DNA of 13,593 nucleotides from positions 1 through 13,593 of the forward strand of contig JAPOQT010000056.1 of the NCBI GenBank assembly GCA_026710525.1, given 5' to 3'. The position numbers and the translations under genes are program-made. The stretch is from Pseudomonadota bacterium (GTDB taxonomy: Bacteria; Bdellovibrionota_B; Oligoflexia; Oligoflexales; Bin106). The notes under the pieces are model-generated. The model ran no database searches. It saw nothing but the letters and a program-made list of their open reading frames with translations, and had not been told where the DNA came from. Shown here piece after piece: positions 1 to 8,518 of the stretch; positions within the stretch are counted from its first letter, which is position 1; the number at the start of each line of letters is the position of its first letter.

Positions 1-48
1 TAGAGAACTCTGATATTTTTGCCATGATTCATCAAGTGACGATGATTT

Positions 49-76
49 TTGACATTATGATAAAGTAACATACACT
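49..76 (+). promoter_or_regulatory. sigma70-type promoter of alaS
   Basis: TTGACA at 49-54 is a perfect -35 box. It is followed after 16 bp by TACACT at 71-76, a 4/6 match to the -10 consensus. Transcription would start near 83, leaving a leader of about 53 nt before alaS. This is inferred from sequence only. The TTGACA type argues against the Bacteroidetes promoter consensus. Confidence 0.5.
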
Positions 77-98
77 TAAACGGACAAGTATAGAGGAC

Positions 99-113
99 AT
101 GATAACTTATCAT
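99..113. promoter_or_regulatory. perfect palindrome in the alaS leader, possible operator
   Basis: ATGATAA-C-TTATCAT is a perfect inverted repeat with 7-bp arms and a single central base. It lies between the predicted transcription start and the ribosome binding site. E. coli AlaRS is known to repress its own gene by binding a palindrome near the transcription start. Whether this palindrome does the same is inference. It could also be a weak RNA hairpin or the site of another regulator. Confidence 0.3.
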
Positions 114-135
114 TTTCATATAGGAAAGACGACCT

Positions 136-2958
136 ATGACTAGCGGCCCCTCAGCACAAAATACATCACGGAATTTCCTGACAGCACAAGAGATCAAACA
201 AGCTTTTTTAGATTTTTATCGTCGTAAGGGACACACGGTGGTGAGAAGCTTTCCTGTGGTGTCTCATTCAGATCCATCGACATTGTTTGTGAACTCGGGC
301 ATGATGCCGCTTAAAAGTGTATTTTTAGGGCATAACCCCAAGGGATACAAAAGGGTGTGCAACGTCCAAAAAGTCTTGCGTGTTGCTGGTAAACATAATG
401 ACTTAGATGAAGTAGGTGTTGATGATTATCACCACACGTTTTTTGAAATGCTTGGCCACTGGTCTTTTGGTGATTACTTTAAAAAAGAGACGATTGTCTG
501 GGGTTGGCAGTTAATGACGGAAGTATATCAACTTTCGAAATCAAGGTTATTTGTTACGGTCCATCATGAAGATCAAGAGGCAAAAGATATTTGGCTCAAC
601 GAAACAGATGTTATAGCAAAACATGTTTTATCCTTTGATCAAGAGAACGTCTGGACTATGGGAGGCTCAGGGCCATGTGGCTATTGTTCTGAAATCCATT
701 ACGACCGCTTTCCCCAGTCTCCTGTCAGCTCAGAAGATAGTTATTTGTCTCCCACCGAAGGGGTCAATAGTACCGGTTCTCGCTATATTGAGCTTATCAA
801 CTTTGTCTTCATCGATAGAGAAAAAACCTCTCAAGGCGAGGATAAGCCCTTACCAGCTAAACATATTGACACAGGAGCAGGGTTCGAACGAATTTGTATG
901 GTGGTTCAAGATGTTAGCTCACCCTATAAAACTGATTTGTTCTGGCCTATTATTGAAAAAATCGTTGAAATTTCCGGGGTCACTTATACGGAAGAGACGG
1001 GAGCGCCACATCGGATTATTGCTGACCATCTTCGGGCTGTGGTGTTTGCTCTCAGTGATGGCGTGAATTTTGCTCGAGATGGTAGAGGATATGTTATTCG
1101 TCGTATTCTCAGACGAGCAGAACGCTATGTTCATGCTCTTGGTTTGCGCCAACCTCTGTTACACCGGCTAGTCGGCACCTTATCCCAAGTGATGGCTAGT
1201 AGTTATCCGGAGATCCAAGAAAGACAGGCATATATTGAAAAAGCTATTTTTGACGAAGAGTCTCAGTTTCTTACCACCTTAGATCATGGTTTGCGACTCC
1301 TTGACAAAGAGATGAATCGGCTGAAACAAACATCTGAGACGACTCTGCCAGGTAAAACAGCTTTCACTTTATATGATACTTATGGTTTTCCCTATGATCT
1401 GACGAGCAATATCTTAGCCGAGCATGGTCTGTTATGTGATCAAGGAGGTTATGATGAGGCGATGAAAGCCCAAAGAACTAGGGGACAAAAGTCTCAGAAG
1501 TTCCATACGGCAGATTCTGGCGCATCATGGCAAACGTTACTCAATGAGGATGATTCACGTTTTTGTGGTTACGATACCTTAATGGCAACAGTTAAAACAG
1601 TGCGTTATCGTCAAGTAGATCACACGGCATCACGAGTGTATGAGTTTGTTTTTGATCAAACACCATTCTATCCAACATCTGGTGGTCAATTAGGTGACCA
1701 AGGAATCATTGAAAATCATGGGGTCTGCTTCATGGTTGATGCCACCTATAAACATCTTGATTCTATTATTCATCGCGCTACGCTGACCAGCCAGAACTCG
1801 GAATCTTTAAATGACAAGTCATTTATCCAGTTTCAGGCGAAGGTGAATGAGAAGAACCGCAAAGAAACAGCTAAGCACCATAGTGGCACCCATTTACTCC
1901 ATAGTGCCCTGCGAAATCAGTTAGGAGATCATGTGACCCAAATGGGCTCTTACTGTGATGGCAGTGGGCTACGTTTTGATTTTTCACACCCCTCAGCACT
2001 CACAGCCACTGAGATCAGAAATATTGAGATTATGGTTAATACTTGGATCCAGGAAGCATACCCTGTGGATGTGAGTTACCAAAGCCTTGAGGCAGCAAAA
2101 GACAGCGGTGCTTTATTTATGGCTGGTGATAAATATGATGATCAAGTCCGGGTACTCACCATCGGCAATCAGCCACCAACAGGCTGTTCACCCTGGCTCT
2201 CAAAAGAGTTGTGTGGTGGCACTCATGTTGTGTCCACAGGTGAATGTGGTGTGTTTGTGATTATCTCTGAAAACTCGATAGCTCAAGGTATTAGGAGAAT
2301 CCAAGCTAAGGCGGGAGAAGCGGCACGGGACTGGTTATTAGCCCAACGTGATGAGCTTCAACATATTCATCATTTTCTACAAAAACCCTATCAAGAGCCA
2401 TCTACTTATGGCATAATTCAGAAGCTGCAAAACCTGATTCAAACTAGCAACCAGTTAAAACAGGTGGCGATGAAGTATGACTCGATGCAAAGGGCTCAAT
2501 TTATCACCAGCCTCTTATCGACTGCTCGGCAAGTAGGGAATATAAGGGTGATCTACGAAGATATATCAGGACTTGAAGCGGTTAAAGATGCTATGCCCTT
2601 TATGACAGCTTTATCAGAACAAATTAAAGATAAAAGTATGGTGGTCGTTCTGTTTAAACAGGTAGCGCAACCCCAAGAAGATAGCAGTGCCACTGACCTA
2701 GTGTTTTTATGTGTGGTCTCAAAAAATCTACAACCACAGTGGCATGCTGGTAAGCTAGTAAAATTCTTCTGTGGACTTTGGCAGGGACGGGGTGGTGGCC
2801 GACCGGAATATGCTCAGGGCGGCGCTAAAGCTCATTTAGTCAATGACAAACATGGGCTACGAGAACAAATTAAACAAGTGCTTGCTGGCCATTTGTTAGA
2901 TGGCAAGCCTCCTTATAGTGACGAGGATAACCTCAAGAAAAATCAAGGGCACAAGTAA
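136..2958 (+). CDS. alaS: alanyl-tRNA synthetase
   Basis: Class II synthetase that charges tRNA-Ala in the cytosol and clears mischarged Ser/Gly-tRNA with its editing domain. The catalytic core is in the N-terminal half, with the block HHTFFEMLGHWSFGDYFKK, then GPCGYCSEIHYDR and DTGAGFER. The editing domain has both zinc-binding motifs: HxxxH at H582/H586 and CxxxH at C693/H697 (CGGTH). A C-terminal domain with GRGGGRPEYAQGG follows. At 940 aa it is longer than the usual 870-880 aa. The core (KYKRV-like start, PLPAKHIDTG, TDLFWPII) looks like the Bacteroidetes/eukaryotic subtype rather than the common proteobacterial one. The usual DTGMGFER reads DTGAGFER. The start is supported by AGGA at 122-125. 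It ends 23 bp before the next gene's preferred ATG. Confidence 0.97.
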   Translation: MTSGPSAQNTSRNFLTAQEIKQAFLDFYRRKGHTVVRSFPVVSHSDPSTLFVNSGMMPLKSVFLGHNPKGYKRVCNVQKVLRVAGKHNDLDEVGVDDYHHTFFEMLGHWSFGDYFKKETIVWGWQLMTEVYQLSKSRLFVTVHHEDQEAKDIWLNETDVIAKHVLSFDQENVWTMGGSGPCGYCSEIHYDRFPQSPVSSEDSYLSPTEGVNSTGSRYIELINFVFIDREKTSQGEDKPLPAKHIDTGAGFERICMVVQDVSSPYKTDLFWPIIEKIVEISGVTYTEETGAPHRIIADHLRAVVFALSDGVNFARDGRGYVIRRILRRAERYVHALGLRQPLLHRLVGTLSQVMASSYPEIQERQAYIEKAIFDEESQFLTTLDHGLRLLDKEMNRLKQTSETTLPGKTAFTLYDTYGFPYDLTSNILAEHGLLCDQGGYDEAMKAQRTRGQKSQKFHTADSGASWQTLLNEDDSRFCGYDTLMATVKTVRYRQVDHTASRVYEFVFDQTPFYPTSGGQLGDQGIIENHGVCFMVDATYKHLDSIIHRATLTSQNSESLNDKSFIQFQAKVNEKNRKETAKHHSGTHLLHSALRNQLGDHVTQMGSYCDGSGLRFDFSHPSALTATEIRNIEIMVNTWIQEAYPVDVSYQSLEAAKDSGALFMAGDKYDDQVRVLTIGNQPPTGCSPWLSKELCGGTHVVSTGECGVFVIISENSIAQGIRRIQAKAGEAARDWLLAQRDELQHIHHFLQKPYQEPSTYGIIQKLQNLIQTSNQLKQVAMKYDSMQRAQFITSLLSTARQVGNIRVIYEDISGLEAVKDAMPFMTALSEQIKDKSMVVVLFKQVAQPQEDSSATDLVFLCVVSKNLQPQWHAGKLVKFFCGLWQGRGGGRPEYAQGGAKAHLVNDKHGLREQIKQVLAGHLLDGKPPYSDEDNLKKNQGHK

Positions 2959-2981
2959 CCTTGTGTAGAAAGCATTTCACT

Positions 2982-4106
2982 ATGGCAACTCGAGTAACAC
3001 CTCGCTCATGGCAAGAGCACTTGTTTTGTGTCATTTTTGTCCTCAGTGTTATTTGTTTTTTCCTCATATATAAATACCCTCAGTGGTTTGTGGCTGAAGA
3101 ACAGATTGTTGATTATTTCTATTGGCTGGGTAAATCAACGAGTTTTTGGTACGCCACTGTGTATTCAGGTTTTGTTTGTGGTTTAAGTCTGTGGGTGCTA
3201 AAAAGAAATCGTAGTCCTTACAGTGGGGTTAAAAAGCCACTGAGTCAGTATCAAAGACGAAAATTTTTAAGTATCTTCTTTGCTCAGCTGATTTGCTTTT
3301 ATTTCGTGCCATTTATATTGCCAGAGTTTTTGGATAACAAACCGTTTTTTAGTGATCCTTATAAACCTACGGATAAAGATGCCTATATCTATGTTTACAA
3401 TGGGTTCCTGTCGGCTAGTGGTTTTTTGTATGTGTTTGTGCTGGTGCCTTTAACCGTGTGGTATTTTGGTAAACGTTATTGTTCGTGGTTTTGTTCTTGT
3501 GGCAACCTGGCGGAAGTGGTTGGCGCCACACCCATCGGTAATCGCTGGGTGAAACAGTATACTCCTCGATCTGAGGGTGCCCGAAAACTTGAATGGTTAC
3601 AGTACGCTGTGTTGTGTTTTGCTCTTTTTTTTGGGGCGATCATGTTGTTGCATGGTTTAGAGATCATAAGCGCTCCTCGTTTAGTAGACTCTCTCAGAGA
3701 GATTCAGGACCTGAGTATTGATCTGATGTTTGGCGCTTTGATTGGTGTGGGTGCCTATCCCTTTTTAGGCACTAGAATATGGTGTCGTTATGGTTGTCCT
3801 TTAGCTGGCATGATGCGACTCTTTGGTAAGTTCAGCCGTTCTCGTTTTGCTGTGGTGACCCATAAGACTTGTCGTGGCTTTAATTTATGTAGTAAACAGT
3901 GTCCTATGGGTATTGATGTGGCAAAATATGCTCATAAGGACCGAAAACCGTTAGAAGGTGAATTTGGCTTAAACAACTCCCCCTGTATTGGTTGTGGTGG
4001 TTGTGTTGATATATGCCCTGTGAAAGCTCTGAGTTTTAAGAAGATTCTCAACCCTCACAATCTCTCACCTAGCCCACAAGTATCAAAACATCATAAGTCA
4101 GTGTGA
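2982..4106 (+). CDS. membrane-bound 4Fe-4S protein, NapH/NosR/CcoG-like
   Basis: A protein of 374 aa with about six hydrophobic segments (near residues 13-33, 52-72, 95-115, 145-165, 208-230 and 250-265). It carries the paired membrane cysteine motifs of the NapH/NosR/CcoG group: C167-S-W-F-C171-S-C173-G and C268-R-Y-G-C272-P. Two ferredoxin-type motifs follow at the C-terminus. The second is complete (C335, C338, C341, C345-P). The first reads C297-x5-C303-x3-C307-P, with F300 where the second cysteine normally stands, so that cluster may lack a Cys ligand. The likely role is electron transfer across or along the inner membrane; the partner is unknown. An in-frame TTG at 2961 would add seven residues. 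ATG 2982, with AGAAAG at 2966-2971, is preferred. It is probably cotranscribed with alaS and may also lead into the next genes. Confidence 0.8.
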   Translation: MATRVTPRSWQEHLFCVIFVLSVICFFLIYKYPQWFVAEEQIVDYFYWLGKSTSFWYATVYSGFVCGLSLWVLKRNRSPYSGVKKPLSQYQRRKFLSIFFAQLICFYFVPFILPEFLDNKPFFSDPYKPTDKDAYIYVYNGFLSASGFLYVFVLVPLTVWYFGKRYCSWFCSCGNLAEVVGATPIGNRWVKQYTPRSEGARKLEWLQYAVLCFALFFGAIMLLHGLEIISAPRLVDSLREIQDLSIDLMFGALIGVGAYPFLGTRIWCRYGCPLAGMMRLFGKFSRSRFAVVTHKTCRGFNLCSKQCPMGIDVAKYAHKDRKPLEGEFGLNNSPCIGCGGCVDICPVKALSFKKILNPHNLSPSPQVSKHHKSV

Positions 4107-4174
4107 TACTGGCACCTATCAAATCTGAAAAATTAACCTAGGACATGGGATGAAATCCAGCCAATATTTGTTGT

Positions 4175-5851
4175 ATGATATTTTGTATGGCTATCAGAAA
4201 ACAACACTTGCTTAATCGTCACTGGTACCTGCATTTAGCCCTTTTGGTCTGGGCTGTGTGTGTCGTTTCGGTTTTATGGCTATTCCTTGATACAAAAAAA
4301 GCTCAAGCTTTATCCATTCAAGAGTTGAGTGAGCTATCACGCAGGTTTATTACTAAAATCACCCTGACGACTCGCCATCATCATCCCGAACACATTAAAG
4401 ACATTATTTACGGCCATAGTAAGGTCGGTTATTTTAAAGCCCAATCCTGGTACGCTTCAGGTAATAAAAGCCTCACCCTCGAGTACGTTTCACCTTCTTA
4501 CCAAGTGCCTATTGAATTTTATGCTGTCACCAATCAAGGTCAGTACGTTCGTCTTGGTCAAAAACTCAACTCTTCACCCGTACCTCAGATCTTCTATAAT
4601 AACCAAGTTAAAATCACTTATGGTAAGCTCACAAACCCATTCTATCTGCTCGGTGGTGCCTTGCCGCGAAAATCCCTGATTGACCCCAATTTTAATAGCC
4701 GTAATCCGGAGCTTTTTCACAAAAATCATCATAGATTTACTTATTTAATGATTGTGAATCGTCTAGGTGAAATTGTTTGGCTCCACGTACCGGTGATCGA
4801 TGGCGCTCTTTTTTCTAGTTATTTATCTCCAAAAGAGGTCGGTCAAGGATTCTACGGTATTATGTTTGGTAAGCATTCCGGTTATTTTGAAATCGTTAAA
4901 TATTCTGGTGACGTTGAAAGAGAATTTTCTTCCAAAGATGTGAAGGTGCCATTTGTTATGCACCATGATTACGAGACTATGGGGGCAAAAAGACTGTTTG
5001 CTGTAGGTAATGAACGGAAATCCCTCTATCAGTTCACTAAAAACCCAGCGGATAAAGGTAAAAACTTTATTTCTGATACGATCATTGGCATCGACTTGAT
5101 CAAAGGGGAGTATCATAAACTCATGAGTTTTACGAAATACTTTCATCCTGGAATCACCCCTTATATCACCGGTGATCCAGTCGATGATAAAAAATTTGTT
5201 ATTTGGGGAGAATCGAAAGCTGACTTTGATTTTCTTCATATTAATTCGGTGAGCTATATTGATCAATGGGATGGGGTCCTTGTTAGTTTTCGTAATATCT
5301 CAAAGATTGGTTTTATAGACTCGAAATTTTCGAAGCTACTATGGACTTTAGGCTCTGACAAAACAGATCATTACCATATCACTAATCCAGCCGATCAATT
5401 CCGTCATCAACATACCCCGGTGGTCACATCACAGAACACTATCATGGTATTTGATAATGGCATCACAGCAAAAAGGTCTCGGGTAGTTGAGTACTTATTA
5501 GATAAGAATAATACGAAAATGATTTGGCAATTTAATCCAGAACCACCCCTATTTTCTAAGGATCGTAGTTCTATTTATTTGCTAGCAGGTGGTCATGTTG
5601 GGGTGTTTTTTGTCAAACCCCTTGAGCAAATGCAAAAAAGAGCGAGTCAACCCCATCGGGATATTTATATGGAAGTTGATCGTCAAACACGACAACCGGT
5701 CGGGGTGATGACGATTACCTATCCGGTGTCATCGCCGGGTTATCGGATGATCCCACTCACAAGTATTAGTGACGACCTTCAAACTCGAGGTCCTCGCCGG
5801 CGCCCAAGGACATTACATTCTCATTCAGCCCGTAACCTGCTTTCGGAGTAA
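4175..5851 (+). CDS. periplasmic arylsulfotransferase (AssT-like)
   Basis: Resembles bacterial arylsulfate sulfotransferases (PF05935 family), six-bladed propeller enzymes that move sulfate between phenolic compounds through a sulfo-histidine, without PAPS. At 558 aa the length fits. An N-terminal hydrophobic segment (about residues 17-38) followed by AQA45 suggests export by signal peptide or anchor. The family's active-site blocks are visible in order: H263-H264-D265, H355-I-N357 in DFLHINSVSY, R373 in GVLVSFRN, and H411-Q-H413 just before a VFDNG block. These match His252, His356, Asn358, Arg374 and the sulfated His436 described for the E. coli enzyme. The mature part contains no cysteine, so the disulfide of the uropathogenic E. 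coli enzyme is absent. The tail is strongly basic (GPRRRPR). The start has only a weak SD; M5 (ATG at 4187) is an alternative. The true acceptor is unknown. Confidence 0.82.
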   Translation: MIFCMAIRKQHLLNRHWYLHLALLVWAVCVVSVLWLFLDTKKAQALSIQELSELSRRFITKITLTTRHHHPEHIKDIIYGHSKVGYFKAQSWYASGNKSLTLEYVSPSYQVPIEFYAVTNQGQYVRLGQKLNSSPVPQIFYNNQVKITYGKLTNPFYLLGGALPRKSLIDPNFNSRNPELFHKNHHRFTYLMIVNRLGEIVWLHVPVIDGALFSSYLSPKEVGQGFYGIMFGKHSGYFEIVKYSGDVEREFSSKDVKVPFVMHHDYETMGAKRLFAVGNERKSLYQFTKNPADKGKNFISDTIIGIDLIKGEYHKLMSFTKYFHPGITPYITGDPVDDKKFVIWGESKADFDFLHINSVSYIDQWDGVLVSFRNISKIGFIDSKFSKLLWTLGSDKTDHYHITNPADQFRHQHTPVVTSQNTIMVFDNGITAKRSRVVEYLLDKNNTKMIWQFNPEPPLFSKDRSSIYLLAGGHVGVFFVKPLEQMQKRASQPHRDIYMEVDRQTRQPVGVMTITYPVSSPGYRMIPLTSISDDLQTRGPRRRPRTLHSHSARNLLSE

Positions 5852-5854
5852 ACG

Positions 5855-7084
5855 ATGAACAGTCTTGTTTTGATTCCAGTGATAGCTTTCTGTGTTCGCC
5901 GGTCTTTGCCTTTAGTCATTTTACTATTACTCAGTTCGGTAGCCTTGGCCCAAAGCGCTAGTATGCCTTTACTATCAGACATCGCTTATTATAGTTTACA
6001 AAATAACGTTAGCAAGCAACTAGGCTGGAAAAAGGTATTTTTGTCTGATCAAGAAATGGCTTTTAACCGTATTCTGATGAAATATCAAAATAAACTCTAT
6101 TCATTACCTTATCGCTGGGGGAAGAAAAGTCACTCAGTGGAGTTACTGCTCCCTGATTACTTAGGAGTGAACACCAGTATCTATGGCTTACAAAATCACG
6201 AGAGAATTTGGCAAAGATCTGTGATGCCGGCAGCTGAGTTCGATGAATTTCTTAATTCTCTGTCGCCTTTGAAAATCATTATCCCTTTTCAAACATTTAA
6301 AGGGGGACTGCTTTTTGCTGATGCTTATCCGAGAATGAGTGTTGATTTTGTTGAATCTTACAGTCGAGAGAATGCGGTTTTTTTAAGGGGGGTAGATTAT
6401 CAGCTTAACACCATATTCCTTAAATTTTTCGAAAGTGAAAATAATAAACAACAGTTTGTCCCCCTCCGTAATGCCCTAGCGGTATTTCATCACCAAAACA
6501 CCCTTTATTTAACGGATGATCACGGACTTACTGGGTGGTATACCCAAGTGAATCAAAGGAAAAGCAGCACCAAATATTTTACTGATCCATCGCCATCATC
6601 AGCGGGACATCCCTGTTTTTATCATGTGAGTCCGACCGTGAGTTCTCAACTATCTTTGGTGAGTTCTCGTGACTCTCATGACAGTTTACAGGACCGGCTC
6701 CAGGTCAAGCTAACAGTAGCTCGTTGTGAACCATCTTATTTTTGGCAATCCTTATGGTCATACTTGCCTCATGGCGATATTAATCACACCACTCATCACG
6801 TGTTATTACCTGCAAATCTTGCCGAAAAATTAAGAGCACACAAAATTACCAGTTATCATATTAATAAAACAAGTCATGATGGGATTGCTGGATATTACGT
6901 TGTTTTACTAAAAACGTCTCATGATCATCAGTTTACCAAAAAACAGATTTCTGATGATTATATCCTCGTACTCACCCAAGACTTTGTCCTGGATGGTGCC
7001 TTTGCCGCTCCTGCTGTTTTTTATTCGCCTCGAGATAATGTGAGTTTTTTTCCAACACTCGCAGAAACATTAGAAGATTTGTGA
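5855..7084 (+). CDS. exported protein of unknown family
   Basis: I do not recognise this 409-residue protein. It begins 3 bp after the arylsulfotransferase stop, with GGAG at 5845-5848 as SD, so the two are almost certainly translated from one mRNA. The first 32 residues look like a signal peptide: hydrophobic stretch, Arg15-Arg16, a Leu-rich core, then ALA32|Q33. The mature protein is soluble-looking and rich in aromatic, Ser and His residues. It has few cysteines (in HPCF and RCEP), which could form one disulfide. No repeats or further membrane spans are evident. Its place between an exported sulfotransferase and the VTC/DUF4956 pair suggests a periplasmic partner of this system. In other genomes a CotH-type kinase often accompanies VTC and DUF4956. 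I see no kinase motif here, so it should not be called CotH. Confidence 0.75.
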   Translation: MNSLVLIPVIAFCVRRSLPLVILLLLSSVALAQSASMPLLSDIAYYSLQNNVSKQLGWKKVFLSDQEMAFNRILMKYQNKLYSLPYRWGKKSHSVELLLPDYLGVNTSIYGLQNHERIWQRSVMPAAEFDEFLNSLSPLKIIIPFQTFKGGLLFADAYPRMSVDFVESYSRENAVFLRGVDYQLNTIFLKFFESENNKQQFVPLRNALAVFHHQNTLYLTDDHGLTGWYTQVNQRKSSTKYFTDPSPSSAGHPCFYHVSPTVSSQLSLVSSRDSHDSLQDRLQVKLTVARCEPSYFWQSLWSYLPHGDINHTTHHVLLPANLAEKLRAHKITSYHINKTSHDGIAGYYVVLLKTSHDHQFTKKQISDDYILVLTQDFVLDGAFAAPAVFYSPRDNVSFFPTLAETLEDL

Positions 7085-7091
7085 GCTCAGT

Positions 7092-7097
7092 AGGAGG
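7092..7097 (+). promoter_or_regulatory. strong Shine-Dalgarno site that fixes a GTG start
   Basis: AGGAGG, 6 bp before GTG at 7104. It favours the GTG over the in-frame ATG at 7125, which has no SD. Confidence 0.75.
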
Positions 7098-7103
7098 CAC
7101 ACT

Positions 7104-7817
7104 GTGTCCTTGGCCGTTGAGAGTATGATTCCGAGAGTTGAGTATAAATACCTCATTGGTCGTGAGCGATTTGTGATCTTAAAGGACTTATGTGATCATT
7201 TACTAACCCGTGATCCCAACGACCATGGCACGGGATATCCTGTTCATAGTGTGTATTTTGATACTCAGGGTTATGATTATTATCATGAGAAAATTCATGG
7301 CGAGTATTTTCATCGTAAAGCTCGATTGCGAACATATGGCCTAAGACCATTTTCCGGCCCGAGTTATTTTGAGATAAAATATAAATATCATGATGATGGT
7401 TACAAAAGTAGGGTGCGCATCCCTGATCAGGTATCATTACTTGATCTTGGTCATAGGATACAAATGGCGAGCTATCAAAATCACGTCATTCTTGGTAACC
7501 GGGCTATTTTTCCCGTTTGCTCAGTGTTCTACCAGAGAAAAGCTTACTATTTAATAGGTCAAGCAGGCACTGTTCGGTTAAATCTTGATTTTGATATTGC
7601 CTGTGGTTTTGAAGGTCACCACCATGATGATTATGAGCCACTATTTCCAGACGGTGAAGTGGTGTTAGAGGTGAAAGCCGATCATCGTGGTTATTTAACT
7701 GATCTGACTGAAATCCTGACTTTAGCTGAAAAAGGAAGGACCACTTTTTCAAAGTATATTTCTTGTATGAACGTGTTTTATTCCCATTATCTCATGGAGA
7801 TACCCCATGAATTTTAA
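7104..7817 (+). CDS. VTC-domain protein, polyphosphate polymerase-like
   Basis: A single VTC domain of 237 aa, the fold of the yeast Vtc4 catalytic domain that makes polyphosphate from ATP inside a triphosphate tunnel. Charged tunnel residues are seen in the expected order: E13-Y-K15-Y at the start, YFDT (51-54), R71-K-A-R74-L-R76, E90-I-K92, K101 and R103, Y143-Q-R145-K146, R158, E189-V-K191, and S216-K217-Y218 near the end. The set looks complete, so an active enzyme is likely, though substrate and product are inferred. There is no signal peptide or membrane span; it should be cytosolic and act with the DUF4956 membrane protein, whose start overlaps its last 11 bp. The GTG start is chosen for the AGGAGG at 7092-7097. 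VTC plus DUF4956 is a recurrent bacterial pairing. Confidence 0.88.
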   Translation: MSLAVESMIPRVEYKYLIGRERFVILKDLCDHLLTRDPNDHGTGYPVHSVYFDTQGYDYYHEKIHGEYFHRKARLRTYGLRPFSGPSYFEIKYKYHDDGYKSRVRIPDQVSLLDLGHRIQMASYQNHVILGNRAIFPVCSVFYQRKAYYLIGQAGTVRLNLDFDIACGFEGHHHDDYEPLFPDGEVVLEVKADHRGYLTDLTEILTLAEKGRTTFSKYISCMNVFYSHYLMEIPHEF

Positions 7818-8505
7818 TACGCTTATGGCCGAACTAACCCGAGGTAGTTTTGGTAACTTCGGTCTTTCGGATTTGGTTGTGTCATTGATTTTTCCAGCTG
7901 TGTTATGTGTTGGGATAGTGTTCACCTATCGTAAGGTCCAAATGCATAATAGTTACTCACCGAGTTTTTTACTCGCCTTGTATCTGCTATCGGCCCTTTC
8001 CGGGGGAGTAACCCTGTTTATTGGCGATAATATTGCTCGAGCCTTTGGCTTAATTGGCGCCATGTCAATTATTCGTTTTCGTAATGCTTTAAAAGAACCT
8101 ATTGATGCTGTATTTGTTCTCTGGACCTTGGCGGTTGGCATGTCCTCAGGGGCTGGTTATTATATGGCAGCTGCTTGTCTCACTTTGGTGACGTCACTGA
8201 TTGCCGTTACCGTAAAATATTTAGGATTAGCTGAATTTGGTCAAGCTCGTTCTTTTCTTAAAGTCACCGCAGGGTCGGCTCATGATGCCCAAGAAAGAAT
8301 CGAAAGAACCTTAGCGGAAGCAACCCGTGAGTATAAAGTCCTTCATCAGCTCCAGTCACCTGAAGTTGGTACCGAAACCAAGGTGTATACTCTGCTGCCG
8401 AAGAAAAATATTTCCCTTGAAGAAATTGGCTCTCGGTTATCTAAAATTTCTGGTGTAACCGTCGGTCAAACTATGTACCGTCCAATGGGTCGTTTTGCTG
8501 AGTAG
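7807..8505 (+). CDS. DUF4956 membrane protein
   Basis: A 232-aa protein with about four membrane spans (near 23-41, 54-72, 101-118 and 120-142) and a soluble, probably cytosolic C-terminal part (about 145-232). The block ARAFGLIGAMSIIRFRNALKEP, split here at residues 77-98 (ARAFGLIGAM at 77-86, SIIRFRNALK at 87-96), is the hallmark of DUF4956 (PF16316). Its conserved Arg/Lys residues face the membrane surface. Biochemical function is not established. Being encoded with a VTC enzyme suggests a membrane partner, channel or anchor for the polymer made by it. It overlaps the VTC gene by 11 bp, with its SD (GGAG near 7797) inside that gene, which points to translational coupling. The next gene starts 13 bp downstream. 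Confidence 0.9.
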   Translation: MNFNTLMAELTRGSFGNFGLSDLVVSLIFPAVLCVGIVFTYRKVQMHNSYSPSFLLALYLLSALSGGVTLFIGDNIARAFGLIGAMSIIRFRNALKEPIDAVFVLWTLAVGMSSGAGYYMAAACLTLVTSLIAVTVKYLGLAEFGQARSFLKVTAGSAHDAQERIERTLAEATREYKVLHQLQSPEVGTETKVYTLLPKKNISLEEIGSRLSKISGVTVGQTMYRPMGRFAE

Positions 8506-8518
8506 GTTGTTATCCTTG

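Noticed and set aside
623..1066. 147-codon open frame inside alaS on the plus strand
   Set aside because: It overlaps the conserved catalytic core of alaS in another frame.
4823..5266. 147-codon open frame antisense to the arylsulfotransferase
   Set aside because: It lies wholly inside a well-supported gene, is rich in Ile/Phe/Lys and shows no family pattern.
5855..5950. Twin-arginine signal in the unknown exported protein (VRRSLPL)
   Set aside because: It lacks the Phe/Leu-Lys pattern after RR; an ordinary Sec signal explains it.
8495..8518. TTG start for the CYTH-like gene
   Set aside because: It overlaps the DUF4956 end and would put extra residues before a clean signal peptide; ATG 8519 fits better.
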